From Oscheius sp. JU75 (Eukaryota; Nematoda; Chromadorea; Rhabditida; Rhabditidae): a stretch of 64,000 nucleotides of DNA. The stretch covers positions 8,370,001-8,434,000 of the forward strand of contig JASJZC010000005.1 of the NCBI GenBank assembly GCA_037178855.1. The letters are read 5' to 3'. A program made the position numbers and the translations under genes. The notes below the pieces were generated by a model that saw nothing but the letters and a program-made list of their open reading frames with translations, ran no database searches and was not told the origin of the DNA. Shown here piece after piece: positions 1 to 10,796 of this stretch. The stretch's first letter is position 1; each line of letters begins with the position of its first letter.

Positions 1-325
1 TCAACCAACACTTTCTGGAGAGTCATTGACGACCCAGAAACCGTGTACCTCCAAGCATGGTGTCACTGATCCGTCTGTCTTCGGTGGAAGTTATGGAATA
101 AGTGCTGTCTAGATTTCTTTTGGTTGTCTTTTTCTCATTCATACCGGTGATGTTATTCTGGTACAAGACTTTATCCTGTTGTACAACAAACTGTTTCAAG
201 CTACATTTGTGTTCTATTCGATCGTTTTTAGTACATGTGAAAATAACAACCAACAGAACAGGATCACCATAATCAGACTTTCAAATTATGCAACAATGGT
301 ATCTGTTTTCCCATAACATTTTCCG

Positions 326-335
326 TATATAAAAG
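326..335 (+). promoter_or_regulatory. TATA box of the secreted-protein gene
   Basis: The motif TATATAAAAG lies 29 bp before the ATG at 365. It fits a core promoter with a very short 5' leader for the downstream single-exon gene. Its function is inferred from position and sequence only. Confidence 0.55.
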
Positions 336-364
336 CGGTAATAACAATTTGATCCCAATTAAAG

Positions 365-778
365 ATGAACCATTCCCTCGTCTATCTTTCTATTCTGCTT
401 GTAACTGTTTCTTGCGTCACTGTCAAAGTCGCAAACACAATGGGAGGCGACGTAACTGTCAAAGTTCGCTGCACAATTTCCGAGTTCAACGGACCCGATA
501 ATTTCCTGGCTGGCAGTGTGGATCCCCTGAAAGACGGACAAGATATTCAATTTGATATCAGTGAGTCCCCCAAAAACTCAGATAATATTGTATTTACAGC
601 CGCCGGTTGCGAGACAACTGTGAAATGTACAACTGATGCCAGCAATGACAAACACGCTACTTTCACTGTTGCCCAGGGCTGCGAACCCGGAACATTGTTC
701 GGATTCTTCCTGCGCGGAGACGGTGTCTATTTGGGAACATTGGGTGGGGACGACATCAAGAAGGTTCAAGAGTTTTAG
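365..778 (+). CDS. Small secreted protein, family unknown (137 aa)
   Basis: This is a single-exon reading frame with a good start context (AAAGATGAAC) and a TATA box just upstream. Residues 1-24 form a hydrophobic signal peptide (MNHSLVYLSILLVTVSC...), so the product should be secreted. The mature part is about 113 residues and contains four cysteines (motifs VRCTIS, AGCETT, VKCTTD, QGCEPG), enough for two disulfides. The rest is rich in Gly, Asp, Thr and Val, suggesting a small beta-rich extracellular domain. The C-terminus is hydrophilic (DDIKKVQEF). I do not recognise the family and assign no function. The reverse-strand frames overlapping it look like shadows. Confidence 0.7.
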   Translation: MNHSLVYLSILLVTVSCVTVKVANTMGGDVTVKVRCTISEFNGPDNFLAGSVDPLKDGQDIQFDISESPKNSDNIVFTAAGCETTVKCTTDASNDKHATFTVAQGCEPGTLFGFFLRGDGVYLGTLGGDDIKKVQEF

Positions 779-2937
779 ACACGTAATAACGTTCATTTCT
801 TGAAAGAATGAAATGTATTTGGACCTTTTTCGGTCTTTCACTTCGACGAAGCACTGATCCCTGAGTCAAGAAGATGTCGACTTTTACTTCATTGTCCTCT
901 TGCACTGTACAACGATCAGAAATCTCCTGTCGACCTAAACCAAGTTCCGAGTTTTCAAAGAGCATTGATCTCCTCTCGTCCATTCTTGCTGCGGTTCCTA
1001 GTAACATGCACTGATTCCTGTATTCAGATTTCTTCGCGTTTCGTTTCTTAATCTTGATTGATACGGTTGTTACTGCTAGTTTGGGACGACCAGGTGTCTT
1101 CTGATTAGAAAGACGATTTAACGTTATTTCACTTAGGCGGGACAACCTTCGTGTCTTTTGTTATTAGTCACTCGATTTGTACTGATGAGACTAACTCCAT
1201 TGCGTGAAAGACAGCCTGATGATCTTTTGTTAATATACGCTGATCCCTCAGTCGAGTGGTCTTCTGTCGTCATTTCAACGGAGCTGCTACTATTCCTGTA
1301 TCAGCGAGAACGACGACATGAATGACTGACGTGACGTGACGTGACGTAATTCCTATTTTTCAAATACAATAGTCCTTACAAAATTACAATATCTTCTCGG
1401 TGATCTGGAACAACTTTACAGTCCAGCCAATAATCCCGCATATCAAATAGATTCCGGCGGAAGTTCCGACAAGCAATGACAAGTTCCGATACTCTTTGGG
1501 AGTTCTGTAGGAAACCATGTAACAAGGCTGTTTAGGAAGCAGTACAGTGATGCTACTATTGTGGCAGATATGCGGACTCTTTGAGCAGCTTCTGCTGCCA
1601 TGAGAAGGGGTAAATGAATGCGAACCTCCTCTTTTAAATGCAAAAGAAGAAAGGAGGTAATGGTAAGATTAGTTTCTTTTTCTTGCAAAGAAAGCAGGTC
1701 CTACGTCAGATCTACTCATTAGTATTGTCGCTTCGAATAAAGTAAAGTAGTGTAAACGACGACTACAATCCAAATTGTCGTAAATCTTGGTAACCTTTTC
1801 GGCCGCACTAGCATTATCCAAGAAGTTTTAATTCTCAAGCTTGTCGGCTTGGTTCGGTCTCTCAAGTAGCATCCAGGGATAACTTTTGAAAAGCTTGACT
1901 ACGGCTGAGTAACAGGGCGCTCTTAAAATAAACTGATTGATCGATACCGATTGAGCTTCCAATGTGCGGAAATACATAAAAAGAAACCAGTATTGACGCA
2001 GATAGTGTAGGGCTATTGAAAGTGACCTTTGACAACTTAAAGTTTTATTCCGGATTTGATTAGAAGCAATGGGCTCAGTAAAAACCTTCCACATTGTTAT
2101 TTGTAGTCAAGTTGTACTTTGGTCCTCAACAAAGATCATCTGACAGGGTTTTAGTTGGCCGCGGGATTTCGAAACGAGCTACTTTATTCGAATGTTATCC
2201 AAATTTTGAGCAGCATGCGACTATAGCCCATTTCCAACGAATAGCGGCAGTGAAGCATTTCTTCAAAGGTTTTTCGAAAACGAAAATTTCGGTCCCGCCA
2301 CGATTTGCGCGCCGACAAAACGCCCGTTTTTCTCATTCTCAAATTAAAAATTGGATTTTCGTAGTTCTGACCTCATTTTCCAATTCTGCGTGTGTAAACA
2401 CCTGCATGACGCCAAAAATGGGTGAAAAGTCATTGTTTACAAAGCGCAGGAACGTCTTCGGCTGGAAAACAGCCGTTAGAAGCTCAGTTCGTCTAAATCT
2501 TGGGCTTTTCATGTAGTTTTGGTGACAAGTAGGTTTTTGCATGCCTAGAATACAGCAACACTAACAGAAAAGTAGAAAGATGCTGGAAAAATGGTGAAAA
2601 ATGGCAAGTTCTTCTTCTTCACGCGCAATCGCCGAGTTTCGGGCGTTCAAATCGAGGCTCTGGTCGCATGCTGCGCTGATTGCGCCCGAGAACCAAGTGA
2701 TCCAGGGTGCCTAAGCTGCTAAAATCGCAAATATGATGGTGCGTCAGAGGCGAGGGAACATCCATTCCGCAGCTGGAAATCTAGAAAACACCATCATTTC
2801 CTATGCCATTTCGAATGGCTCGTTTCGAACTAAAACCCATCCCTAGTGAGTTGTCAGAAAAAGCCAGAAACAGGATGTTTCTTCTATGATTGAAGCCAGA
2901 ACTTTCTAAACCTATCGTTAGGAACTCCAGTACCTTT
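779..2937. other. Intergenic stretch, no supported gene
   Basis: I see no gene. Open frames here have low-complexity or random-looking translations and no splice context. Loosely repeated CTGATCCCT-like phrases occur between about 850 and 1300, too diverged to call an array. From about 2170 to 2520 there is a more GC-balanced block with motifs such as CCCGCCACGATTTGCGCGCC that could be old repeat DNA; I cannot place it in a family. Confidence 0.4.
1327..1349. repeat. Short tandem repeat (TGACG)4
   Basis: Four perfect tandem copies of TGACG followed by TAA. Each junction creates a TGACGTGA-like CRE/ATF half-site, but no gene start is close, so a regulatory role is only a possibility. Confidence 0.6.
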
Positions 2938-3451
2938 TTATTGACAGTTTCTATCTTCTCTCCGAGCTTCTCGTCGCGTTTCCTTCGCTTCTCTTCTGCA
3001 TTCTCTTCTCTCCCTCCGCTCCTCTCGTCTGACCTCTCTCCTGCTTGGCTCCCCATGCCCTTCATCCCCACTGCTCATGGCTCTACTCACCAATCGACTA
3101 ACTAGGAAAGCCTGAAAATAATTCAATCGTGAGAATCCAGACTCGAGGAAAATATTTTGGTCAAAAGGCAAAACATACGTGTGGGACTCCGGCCACATGC
3201 ATTCCCAAACTCATTCCTCGTCGTGCTCTTTTTGCTCTTCTTTCTGCCTCTTCCCTATCGGCTGCTGATAGGGGCTGAGGAGGAACTGCTTGGGGCATTG
3301 GGACACCTTGTACTTCCTGGACCATATGTTGAGAAGGGATTTGTCCAGAAACTGGCTGTGTGTAAGGTGGTGGTAGGTCATAGTAGCCAGGAGGTGGTCC
3401 CATAGGGGGATTTTGTGAAGAATACTGTTGGGATCCCTGAGGAAAAGCCAT
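2938..3451 (-). CDS. Pro-rich / Arg-rich protein (148 aa), function unknown
   Basis: Two exons: 3451-3179 and 3111-2938 (intron GTATGT...TTTTCAG, 67 bp). Frame is kept and gives 148 residues. A splice acceptor TTTTGTAG at 3459 lies 8 bp before the ATG, fitting a trans-splice site or a 5' UTR intron and supporting this start. Residues 1-60 are rich in Pro, Gln, Tyr and Gly and include PPGYY and a PPPY motif, which in known proteins can bind WW domains. The middle has an AADREEAERRAKRARRG stretch. The second exon is mostly alternating Arg/Glu (REVRREERRERR...), predicted to be helical and highly charged. There is no signal peptide or membrane segment. A WW-binding adaptor or nucleic-acid-associated protein is possible, but that is inference. 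Confidence 0.6.
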
Positions 3452-4048
3452 TCTTTTCCTACAAAATAGATTTTGATAGGAAGGAAACACAAAAAATGAG
3501 GGAAGTTTTGATAGAAGCGCAGGAAGTTGAAAAGCAGAATGAATGGCCAAGTGAGTCAGCCGCTAGCCTAGAAAACGGCCTATAAAAATGACGGCGGACC
3601 TCGAACACACACAAAGCACGTGAGATGAACAAATAGACCACGAGAGTGATCTCCGTTCTCACTTCTAGCTGTGAGTAAGGCTATGACGTACTGATTGGAA
3701 GGGAACGGAGCAAAAGTTGAACTAAGGAGTAGTGAAACTGGGAACATTGATGTGTCAGAGATTTCATTAGTCCCAGTTTTTGTAATGCCACATCATCCTA
3801 AATTTTTGATTTCACTAGACTGACCACCATCCAAAGAACCTGTTGTAGTGGCTGATCATCGCAGAGGCAGGTATGATTCGTGGCAAGGTTAGTCTAAAAT
3901 TATTCTCATGTTCTTTTGATCAAAACTACCTTTAAAAGATAAATTGCTGAATTAAGGCCTTTTTATATATTTGTCTCTTGCAAGCTTTTAGCCCTCAAAA
4001 GGTTAATTGCAAACAAACAAGGACAAATCTCAAGAAGTAAAAAAAACG

Positions 4049-4680
4049 ATGAGAACCTCGAGACTCGGTTTCTACTGTACATTGCTTGTGGTATCATTGC
4101 TCTTGTTAGCAGTCGGCTCACCTTTGTCGTCTTCACTTTTACAAAAGAGAACAAAGTACGCTGTGTTCAATGCACTGACAGTAGCCAGTAGTCAGAATAT
4201 GATGAGTTGAGACCGACATGAACCTGGTTTGTTTCGTCATGCTGCTAGTAATATTCAGCAAAATAAATGCTAGGAAAATGAATTCGAACGTGGGAAATAA
4301 TAATATCTTCTCCATACAAAAGTTTGCAAACAACTTTACCATTCCAGAAACGAACACAAAGTGAGAGAAAACGGCAGCAACTCTTACTGCAACGGATCAC
4401 CGGGATCACCGTAGTTCTCGTCTCTATTCCAATTTTGTATTAATTTTGAACGGGTGGAAAGCACCGGAAGTTAATCCATAAATTCTTCACTCTTCACTCT
4501 TCACTCAGCCCTCAGTCTACCAATCTACCTCTGTTTCCGTCGAAATTTCCGACAACGCTTTGTTTGGATTTTCTTCCGAAGAAAAAGATCGTGCGAAGAC
4601 TTAAAACCACCCCTCGAACTATTGTCACAGGACCGAAAGGAAACACTTTTTTGGTACGAAATGAAACTCCGATAGTTAAA
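4049..4680 (+). pseudogene. Decayed 7TM receptor (unit A copy)
   Basis: This is a broken copy of the receptor remnant at 11399. Recognisable parts are a first membrane helix (LVVSLLLLAVG) followed by RTKYAVFN, then a later helix (MLLVIFSKINARK), then ITGITVVLVSIPILY, then a TM7-like end (ALSLPIYLCFRRNFRQRF) and a tail (IVTGPKGNTFLV). These pieces fall in different frames, with a stop after IPILY and an 11-bp deletion relative to unit B in the tail. The segment between TM1 and the later helix is missing. Similarity to unit B shows it is a duplicate. It lies tail-to-tail with the kinase-kelch gene. Confidence 0.6.
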
Positions 4681-4697
4681 TAAAATAAAATTTTATT
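4679..4697. terminator. Overlapping polyadenylation signals of convergent genes
   Basis: The near-palindrome AATAAAATAAAATTTTATT carries AATAAA on the plus strand (4679 and 4684) and AATAAA on the minus strand (4697-4692). It sits between the plus-strand receptor remnant and the minus-strand kinase-kelch stop at 4711, so both transcripts could end in the same 20 bp. Confidence 0.5.
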
Positions 4698-4710
4698 ATG
4701 AATATACATT

Positions 4711-7700
4711 TTAATGAGTTGGGTAGATATTATCTATTAAGAACGTAGCCAGTTCTTCAGAGATGGTAACAGCTGCCATTCCATGAATTTCTTCTGGTAG
4801 TTCAGGTCCCTTTGTCCAATTATGTCCGTCGAAAACTTCGGTTTTCTTTGTGCCATATCCTCCAGCTGCTAGAATTTTGAAGCGATCAAACTTTACTGCA
4901 CATCCGTCCCATCTCGATTTTTTCAAGGGAGGAACACTCTTCCAATCGTTACTCATTCGACTCATATTCAGTGTCCAGACTTCCGAAGAGTCTTCTCCAC
5001 CTATGGCAATCACACTGGATCCGAAAGAAGACAATGAATGAGAAGCTTGCGGTGACGGCATTGGATTAACGGGGATCCAGCTTGATGAGGACGGATCGTA
5101 CGACTCCACTGAGTTTAGGAACACTCCATCGCTCCCTTTGCCACCGCAAACTACAATTTTGCCCATCACCACAGTTGCAGCGGCTTCTGTTCGGGGAATA
5201 TGTAGTTCTCTGAAAACGAATGTTGAATAGTTCTATTAAGAGGGTTACTATACATTATAGAACGTGCTCGGTATATCGTATTTGCGCATACTTTAGTCAA
5301 TGACTTAAGTGAGCGCAACCTGACATGTCTCGCCCGTACCATCTTGACATTGCTGATTCACAAGGGTGGAGAGTCAGCGGGTTGTGTGCATGTGTTTTCC
5401 GCCTTTTAAGAGAGCTTTGTAAGAAATTTACAGCTCTTTCACTAAGTTCCGGCAAAGACCAAAAAAACTAATACCTCTCTCTTGTTGAAACTGTCGAAGT
5501 GCTGATAGGGAGCGAATCAAAAACAACTCACGACATATAGTTCCATACACTGTTTCTATTGTTTGGATTGTATCGCTCTACTGTTTTCAGTGCATTTCCA
5601 TTCTTGTCCTCTCCACCAATTACGCAAATCGTCTTTTGGAACACAACGCTGCTGTTAGAGATCCCACGGCGCTTCTCTAACATACTGGACTTTCTTTTCC
5701 ATGTCTTCTTCTCCAGCCAAAAAAGCTCGCCCGTCGCTCCGCCTTGTTCTCCCGCAAAAACATATAGTTTGTCTTCCACGCAAACGGCTCCATGATGATA
5801 TAGTGGAGTAGGAAGAGTAACTGATAATTTCTGCCATGATTTACGTTCTTTGTTCAACAGATATATCTTGGAAGATTGCTCTTTGCTAGCCACTCCACCG
5901 AGGAGCATGACAGATTAGATTGAGATTGAAAAATGCTTTGATTTTCCACCTGAAGCTGCATAATCTCTGCAGCTTTTTCCGAAAATGTGGATAGGTCAGA
6001 AGACGTTTCTTCTGATGCGGCTAGTGTGTGTCCTTCTGCAAATATATGTTTGTTAAAAACGGCTTGTTTTCTCACTTCTTTATAAGTACACCCTGTATAG
6101 CTCCCGAAGGTTATAAGAGCTTGCATATTTAAAGAAAAATGCTAGCTTTACATAGCTTTGTAAAAGAGAGAAAAAGTGACAATCGCTTTGTTGCTTTCTT
6201 TGTTATAGACGTTATCTTTTAGTTAGATGATTATGGACGCTGCGACACAGCAAGCATCACAGACGGCTTTAGTGCATCAGAATCCTCTCTATCTTGTCAT
6301 ACTTCTAGGCTTAATGACATCAAAACTTTAGGAAATACTTGGATAGCCGGCCAGAATACATCTAGTTCTTCAAATTGATGTGGTGTCGATAAACTCAAGA
6401 ATTGAAGGAACCATTGGGTTTGTCATATTTTGAACTCAGGACTCTTTTTTCTCACTATCACACTCTCTTTCGTCTCTTTGCCCGGGTTTCTTTGTCTGGA
6501 CCGTTTCCTTCCCTCTCTACAGCTCATCGTCCTTTCTTTTTCTGAGTAGTTGTCCAAATCAATTTGTTGGCAACAATCTACGACAGCAATGTACAGCTTT
6601 TTGTTTCTCTTTTGATTGCATGGCCTCGGACAAACAAACAAACAAAGTCGACCATAGACACTATAGCGCTTTTATGGATCGTATTCCATTAGTGAAATAC
6701 AGTTGTCCATTAGTCTTTCTTGTGCTACCGTTTCTGTTGAAAAATGCTTTGTCAAATTCAAGATATGAACATTTGTTGCGGAACATTCTGTCCTCTTGTT
6801 ACTATCTGGGCCTTTGCGTATCAGTAAACTGTTTCGGACTGATCTCAGTGGCTGTACTGACGAAACTTTTAAGCTAACATCTAACGAAGTTGAATGAAGA
6901 AAAATCTTTTGTCGTGACCTACCATCGTCGCTGATGTTGCTTTTCATTTCAATATTGTTCTCAACGGTGCAATCACGATTGCCAGACGTAAAGGCTTCTG
7001 ATGCTCGAACGTGCTCGTCGTATGAAATTTGCTCCGCCCAGCCAGTTACGATATCCAGAAGCTCAGAAACTGTAGGTCGCTCATCTGGGTTTGGATGCCA
7101 CCCTCTATTCTTTATGAGTTTGGAGGTTAAAGGAACTAACAGCTTCAAAAGAGGAACAACAAACTCTGGACAGTGTTCCCTGTCCAATAACGGCCTGTAT
7201 CCATTATTTAATATATGCCCCATTTTTGCCCAGACACTGCCCTCGATATGATAATATGGTTTTCTGAAAAGGATGGGAGTATCCAAATAAAAATTACTTC
7301 CGATGAATGATCTCCCAGAATGTTACTGTAAAGGAATAGACATCGGTCTTGTAGTTGTAATGTGTTGAAGTCAGATTCTCCGGTGCCGTATAGCAAGGTG
7401 TGCCAATTCTGAACAATGTGCAATAAGGTTTTGTGAAAAATCAAAGCTTAACCCGGCAGTTAAACTCAGTCTTGGATTCTCAACAGGCCTAGCAGTTCCA
7501 AAGTCTGAGATTTTAAGATTATTTAATGTTCGACCCAGGAGAATGCTGAACAGAATGTTAGAAATTTAGTATGCGTACTTTTTCGGCTTGATATCTCTGT
7601 GCATTATTCCTTTGCTGTGCAGATAATTGAGTGCTCTTAAGATCTTCAGTATCCAGGAAACGATTTGCTTCCAATCGTAGTGAGTTTTTTGGTCGTGTAT

Positions 7701-8250
7701 AACTAAAAGAAACATTAGAATTGTAGACGAAACAACCTATAGGGAACACCAAAGAAAATGTGAAACGCTTGAATTTTGACCGTTTGTTGTGAATACCACG
7801 CTTCTATCTTTAGATCGGTTATAACAGATATCACTCACTTTTGCAAAGAGTTCCGATTTTCATGCTCTCCATTACGTATCCAAAACTTCGAGTGGGTTCA
7901 TCGACCAGCAAGCCAAAAACTTGGACAATATTTGGATGCTTAGAGTGTTTCAGTAGAACTTCCACTTCATCGTCTCGGGTCTTCTGAGAAACATCTTGGG
8001 TATTTTGTTTGAACAGCTTCACTGCTACTGTTCTGAAACAGTCCCTGCCTTATTAGAGCATAGTGGAAGTACCCGAATTCTCGTGATCTAACAATGTAGA
8101 CATCTGCAAACCTACCCTCCTCATTAGAAAGTACTTCTGTAAAGTCATTCCATGTGAACTTGCGCACAACTGAAAAAGTGTTATAATTTTTAACATATCA
8201 AGGCTACCCATAGACACGGGGAAAGTGTCTTTTGGCGATTCATCACCCAT
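4711..8250 (-). CDS. Kinase-kelch fusion, unit A copy (shortened, probably defective)
   Basis: Exons 8250-8208, 8169-8073, 8032-7839, 7702-7579, 7545-7453, 7408-7298, 7263-6923 and 6035-5950 join in frame (363 codons). They give a kinase with VAVK, HRDIKPKN (N across a splice), DFG, APE and a C-lobe RPT motif. The glycine loop is poor (NEEGRFADV), so activity is doubtful. Two kelch exons, 5908-5532 and 5209-4711, also join in frame (292 codons) with blades such as VVCGGKGSDG and VIGGEDKNG. The 41-bp gap 5949-5909 begins like an intron (GTGGAA) but has no AG before the kelch exon, and an in-frame TAA lies just upstream. Unit B has a normal acceptor there. Unit B exons 9-18 have no full counterpart here; only a 29-residue linker remains. 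The intron 6922-6036 is 887 bp. It could be a pseudogene or two separate proteins. Confidence 0.5.
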
Positions 8251-8622
8251 TCCTTTGTCACGAACCACACGTCAAACTCTAAATGATAAGGGAGTTGAAG
8301 TTTAAACAGATTGAAAAAAGCTGTACCAAGCGGATTGCTTAAATGTGCCAAAAGCGGTCCGACAGCGGTGAAGTTCTGATAAGCCTTCAGTCGCTAAAAA
8401 AAAGATAAGCCTTTCGTTACTGAAGTATGAAGAGAGCGCTGCGTTAAAACATTGTTTGAACTACAATTAAAATTGATCCTGTAACCAGAGACTACCTTAA
8501 AAATAGCAGTACCCCGTGGCTTCTTGCTAGCAAAATCACAACTTTTTCCTGATTTTCATAATATATGCAGGATCCTATCACCGGAAATAATCTAATTTTG
8601 GTGTCTATTGATACCTCGAACA

Positions 8623-9390
8623 TCACAATTTTGTTGCAGGCGAAAACCATAGTTGTTTCGTTGTGCCGTGACTAACCTGCAGCGCGAAGAAGATAAGAAA
8701 ATTTATGGGCTTTCGGTGCTTTGTGCGGGATCTCCAGGCATCGTGAGTCTCTTCTCTGGGAGGGCACTGGCAGTAGGTGGCGTCTTTTCCAGGAGCTCCA
8801 GGAGGGCCCTGAGGTCCTTCCTCTCCATCCGGTCCAGCAGCTCCTTGGTATCCCTGCTGTCCGGGCTCTCCGACAGGCCCGCTCTGTCCGGGGTACGCAT
8901 CGCGATCGGGAGTTCCCTGAGGTCCTTCAGGTCCGCTCTCTCCGGGAGATCCACGAGATTCAGCACGACCGACAGGTCTCTCGGCATCATCTCCCTTGGT
9001 ACCAGGCTCTCCAACATGCCCATCGGCTCCAGGGGGTCCAGGGGGTCCCATCTCTCCGGGCATGCCGGGGTTTCCATCGCGTCCAGGATGGCCAGGCTGT
9101 CCGCGAGATCCACGCATACCGCGCATACCGGGAGATCCGAAAGGTCCTCCAGATCCAGGAGGACCCTGAGGGCAGGTGAAGCAACCGTATGTTGCCTCAT
9201 TCTGGACGTCTTCGGCATCCTGTCCGTCCTTTCCGTCGACTCCGTCAAGACCATCAAGACCATCGGGTCCTTGCGCACCGACCTCTCCAGCAGGTCCAGC
9301 AGGACAGCTGTGTTTGGTGGTGCACTGGCAGCGGTCTCTAGAAAGAACGGGGTTGTTGAAGCCGGGCAAGGGGGCTGGATTCGAATTAGG
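8623..9390 (-). pseudogene. Truncated cuticle collagen (exon 2 only)
   Basis: This matches exon 2 of the intact collagen at 19365-20457 over its whole triple-helical part, including a splice acceptor at 9391 (TTTTCAG). The first exon, with the N-terminal anchor, cuticle domain and furin site, is absent. Sequence upstream does not resemble it, and a mariner element begins 138 bp away. Gly-X-Y triplets are damaged where the intact copy is regular: AESRGSPG replaces AGSRGPPG and GTPDRD replaces GTPGRD. The stop codon after RKHRK is lost and the frame runs on to a different tail. Without exon 1 it cannot make a secreted collagen. Confidence 0.75.
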
Positions 9391-9527
9391 CTGAAAATCA
9401 TAATTGTTAATGTGTCTCTAAAGCCTGGACCATATGTGTCATAGATTTCAATAGTACCATTTTCTGCAACCCCACGTTTTCTTACGAAACTTCAAATTGT
9501 AGTCTAGAGTTTATGATTAGAGTTGTA

Positions 9528-10794
9528 TTGGGTTGGTAAATAAGTCTTTTCGCTTTTTCAAACGCAAAACTTTATTGACTTCCAAATAACTTTTTCATTC
9601 GCTGTAATCACCATTATGAAGTACCACGTCTGCCCATTTCACGGGTAGCTTACGGATGCCACGCTCGTAGAACACCCTGGGTTTCGATGCGAAGAAGTTT
9701 GTCAACCAGGTTTTGAGTGCGCTGTCGGAATCGAACTGTTGTCCTCCAATCTCATTGTTGAGAGTCCGGAACAGATAATAGTTGGAAGGGACAAGGCCCG
9801 GGCTATAAGGAGGATGGGGTAAAATCTCCCAACCCAGGTCGTGGATCTTGGAGCGAGTGAGTTTTGCAACATGGGGGCGCGCGTTGTCCATCTGCAGGAT
9901 GACTTTCGACTTCAGCGGCCGTTTCGGACGAAGTGCAACGGCAACCTTTTCAAGTTGCTGGCTGTAAATGGCGGCCGTAAGGGTAGTTCCAGCATCCAGC
10001 AATTCCCATTGCACCACTCCTTCGATATCCCAGAAAATACAGAGTATAATCTTCTTTTGATGGGTGTCGGGTTTCACATCAGGACTTGGTGTCTGCCCTG
10101 GACCCACCCATTGACGCTTCCTTTGGAAGTTTACCTACGTTACCCACTTTTCATCCCCCGTCGTCAGGCGTGATAAAAAAGATTTCCTCTCATACCTCGA
10201 CAGGAGAGAATGGGCGATGGACATGCGCTGCCACTTCTGGGCGTCACTGAGGTCATGCGGCAACCATGTGCCCAGTTTCTTCGTAAATCTCAATTGCTTC
10301 AAATGATATTCCACTGTGACATGACTGACAGACAATGCCTCTCCTAGTTCACGGGCAGTCAGCCGATTGTTCTCGTTCACGAGCTGCAGCAGCTTCGATT
10401 CATCGAAAGTTGTTGGTCGACCTGACCTTGGCTCGTCATCGACGCTTTTGTCCCCAGACCGAAAGCGATGGAACCACAACTGGCATACCCTCGTAGACGT
10501 CGTCCCTTGGCCATAAACATCGTTGATATTAGCCGCCGTTTGGGCTCCATTCGTACCTTTGAGGAACTCATTTAACATGACATGTCGCAGATGGTAAGGT
10601 GGCAGGTCATCAATAGTCCGGATCAAAACGAACAGAGAGTAGAGAATGAGAAGAAAGGAAGTGATGTTTTGCATGGTGGTGGTAGAGGACTGAGTGAGCA
10701 ACACGAGGTGCTATAACCAATAGCTCGGCCGTTGTCGTAAAACAAGGAGAAGAACATGTTTACAAAAAGCGAAAAGACTTATTTACCAACCCAA
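9528..10794 (-). mobile_element. mariner-family DNA transposon, complete ends
   Basis: The element is 1,267 bp with terminal inverted repeats identical over 31 bp (9528-9558 and 10794-10764, starting TTGGGTTGGTAAATAAGT). It is flanked by a TA duplication (9526-9527 and 10795-10796), the mariner target. It carries one transposase frame on the minus strand, which is disabled. It lies just past the end of duplicated unit A. Perfect ends with a mutated gene suggest it moved recently using a transposase made elsewhere. Confidence 0.95.
9595..10704 (-). pseudogene. mariner transposase, disabled
   Basis: The N-terminal paired-like helix-turn-helix region is clear (HVMLNEFLKGTNGAQTAANI, then RSGRPTTFDE). 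The catalytic part has TGDEKW (first Asp), LQMDNARPH (second Asp) and SPGLVPSN, where the third catalytic Asp of the DD34D triad is Asn; spacing is 34 residues by my count. An in-frame TAG (10137-10135) interrupts the protein right after TGDEKWVT. Both changes should abolish transposition. The frame is otherwise open across the TAG, so decay is slight. Confidence 0.9.
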
Positions 10795-10796
10795 TA

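Noticed and set aside
756-1145. 129-codon minus-strand frame overlapping the first gene
   Set aside because: It runs antisense into the secreted-protein gene and has no family signal.
2094-2516. 140-codon plus-strand frame
   Set aside because: No signal peptide, domain, splice support or biased codon use; the surrounding DNA looks like old repeat sequence.
8653-9444. Long plus-strand frame (263 codons) opposite the truncated collagen
   Set aside because: Its Ser/Arg-rich translation is the antisense shadow of Gly-X-Y repeats; the same occurs at 19188-20093.
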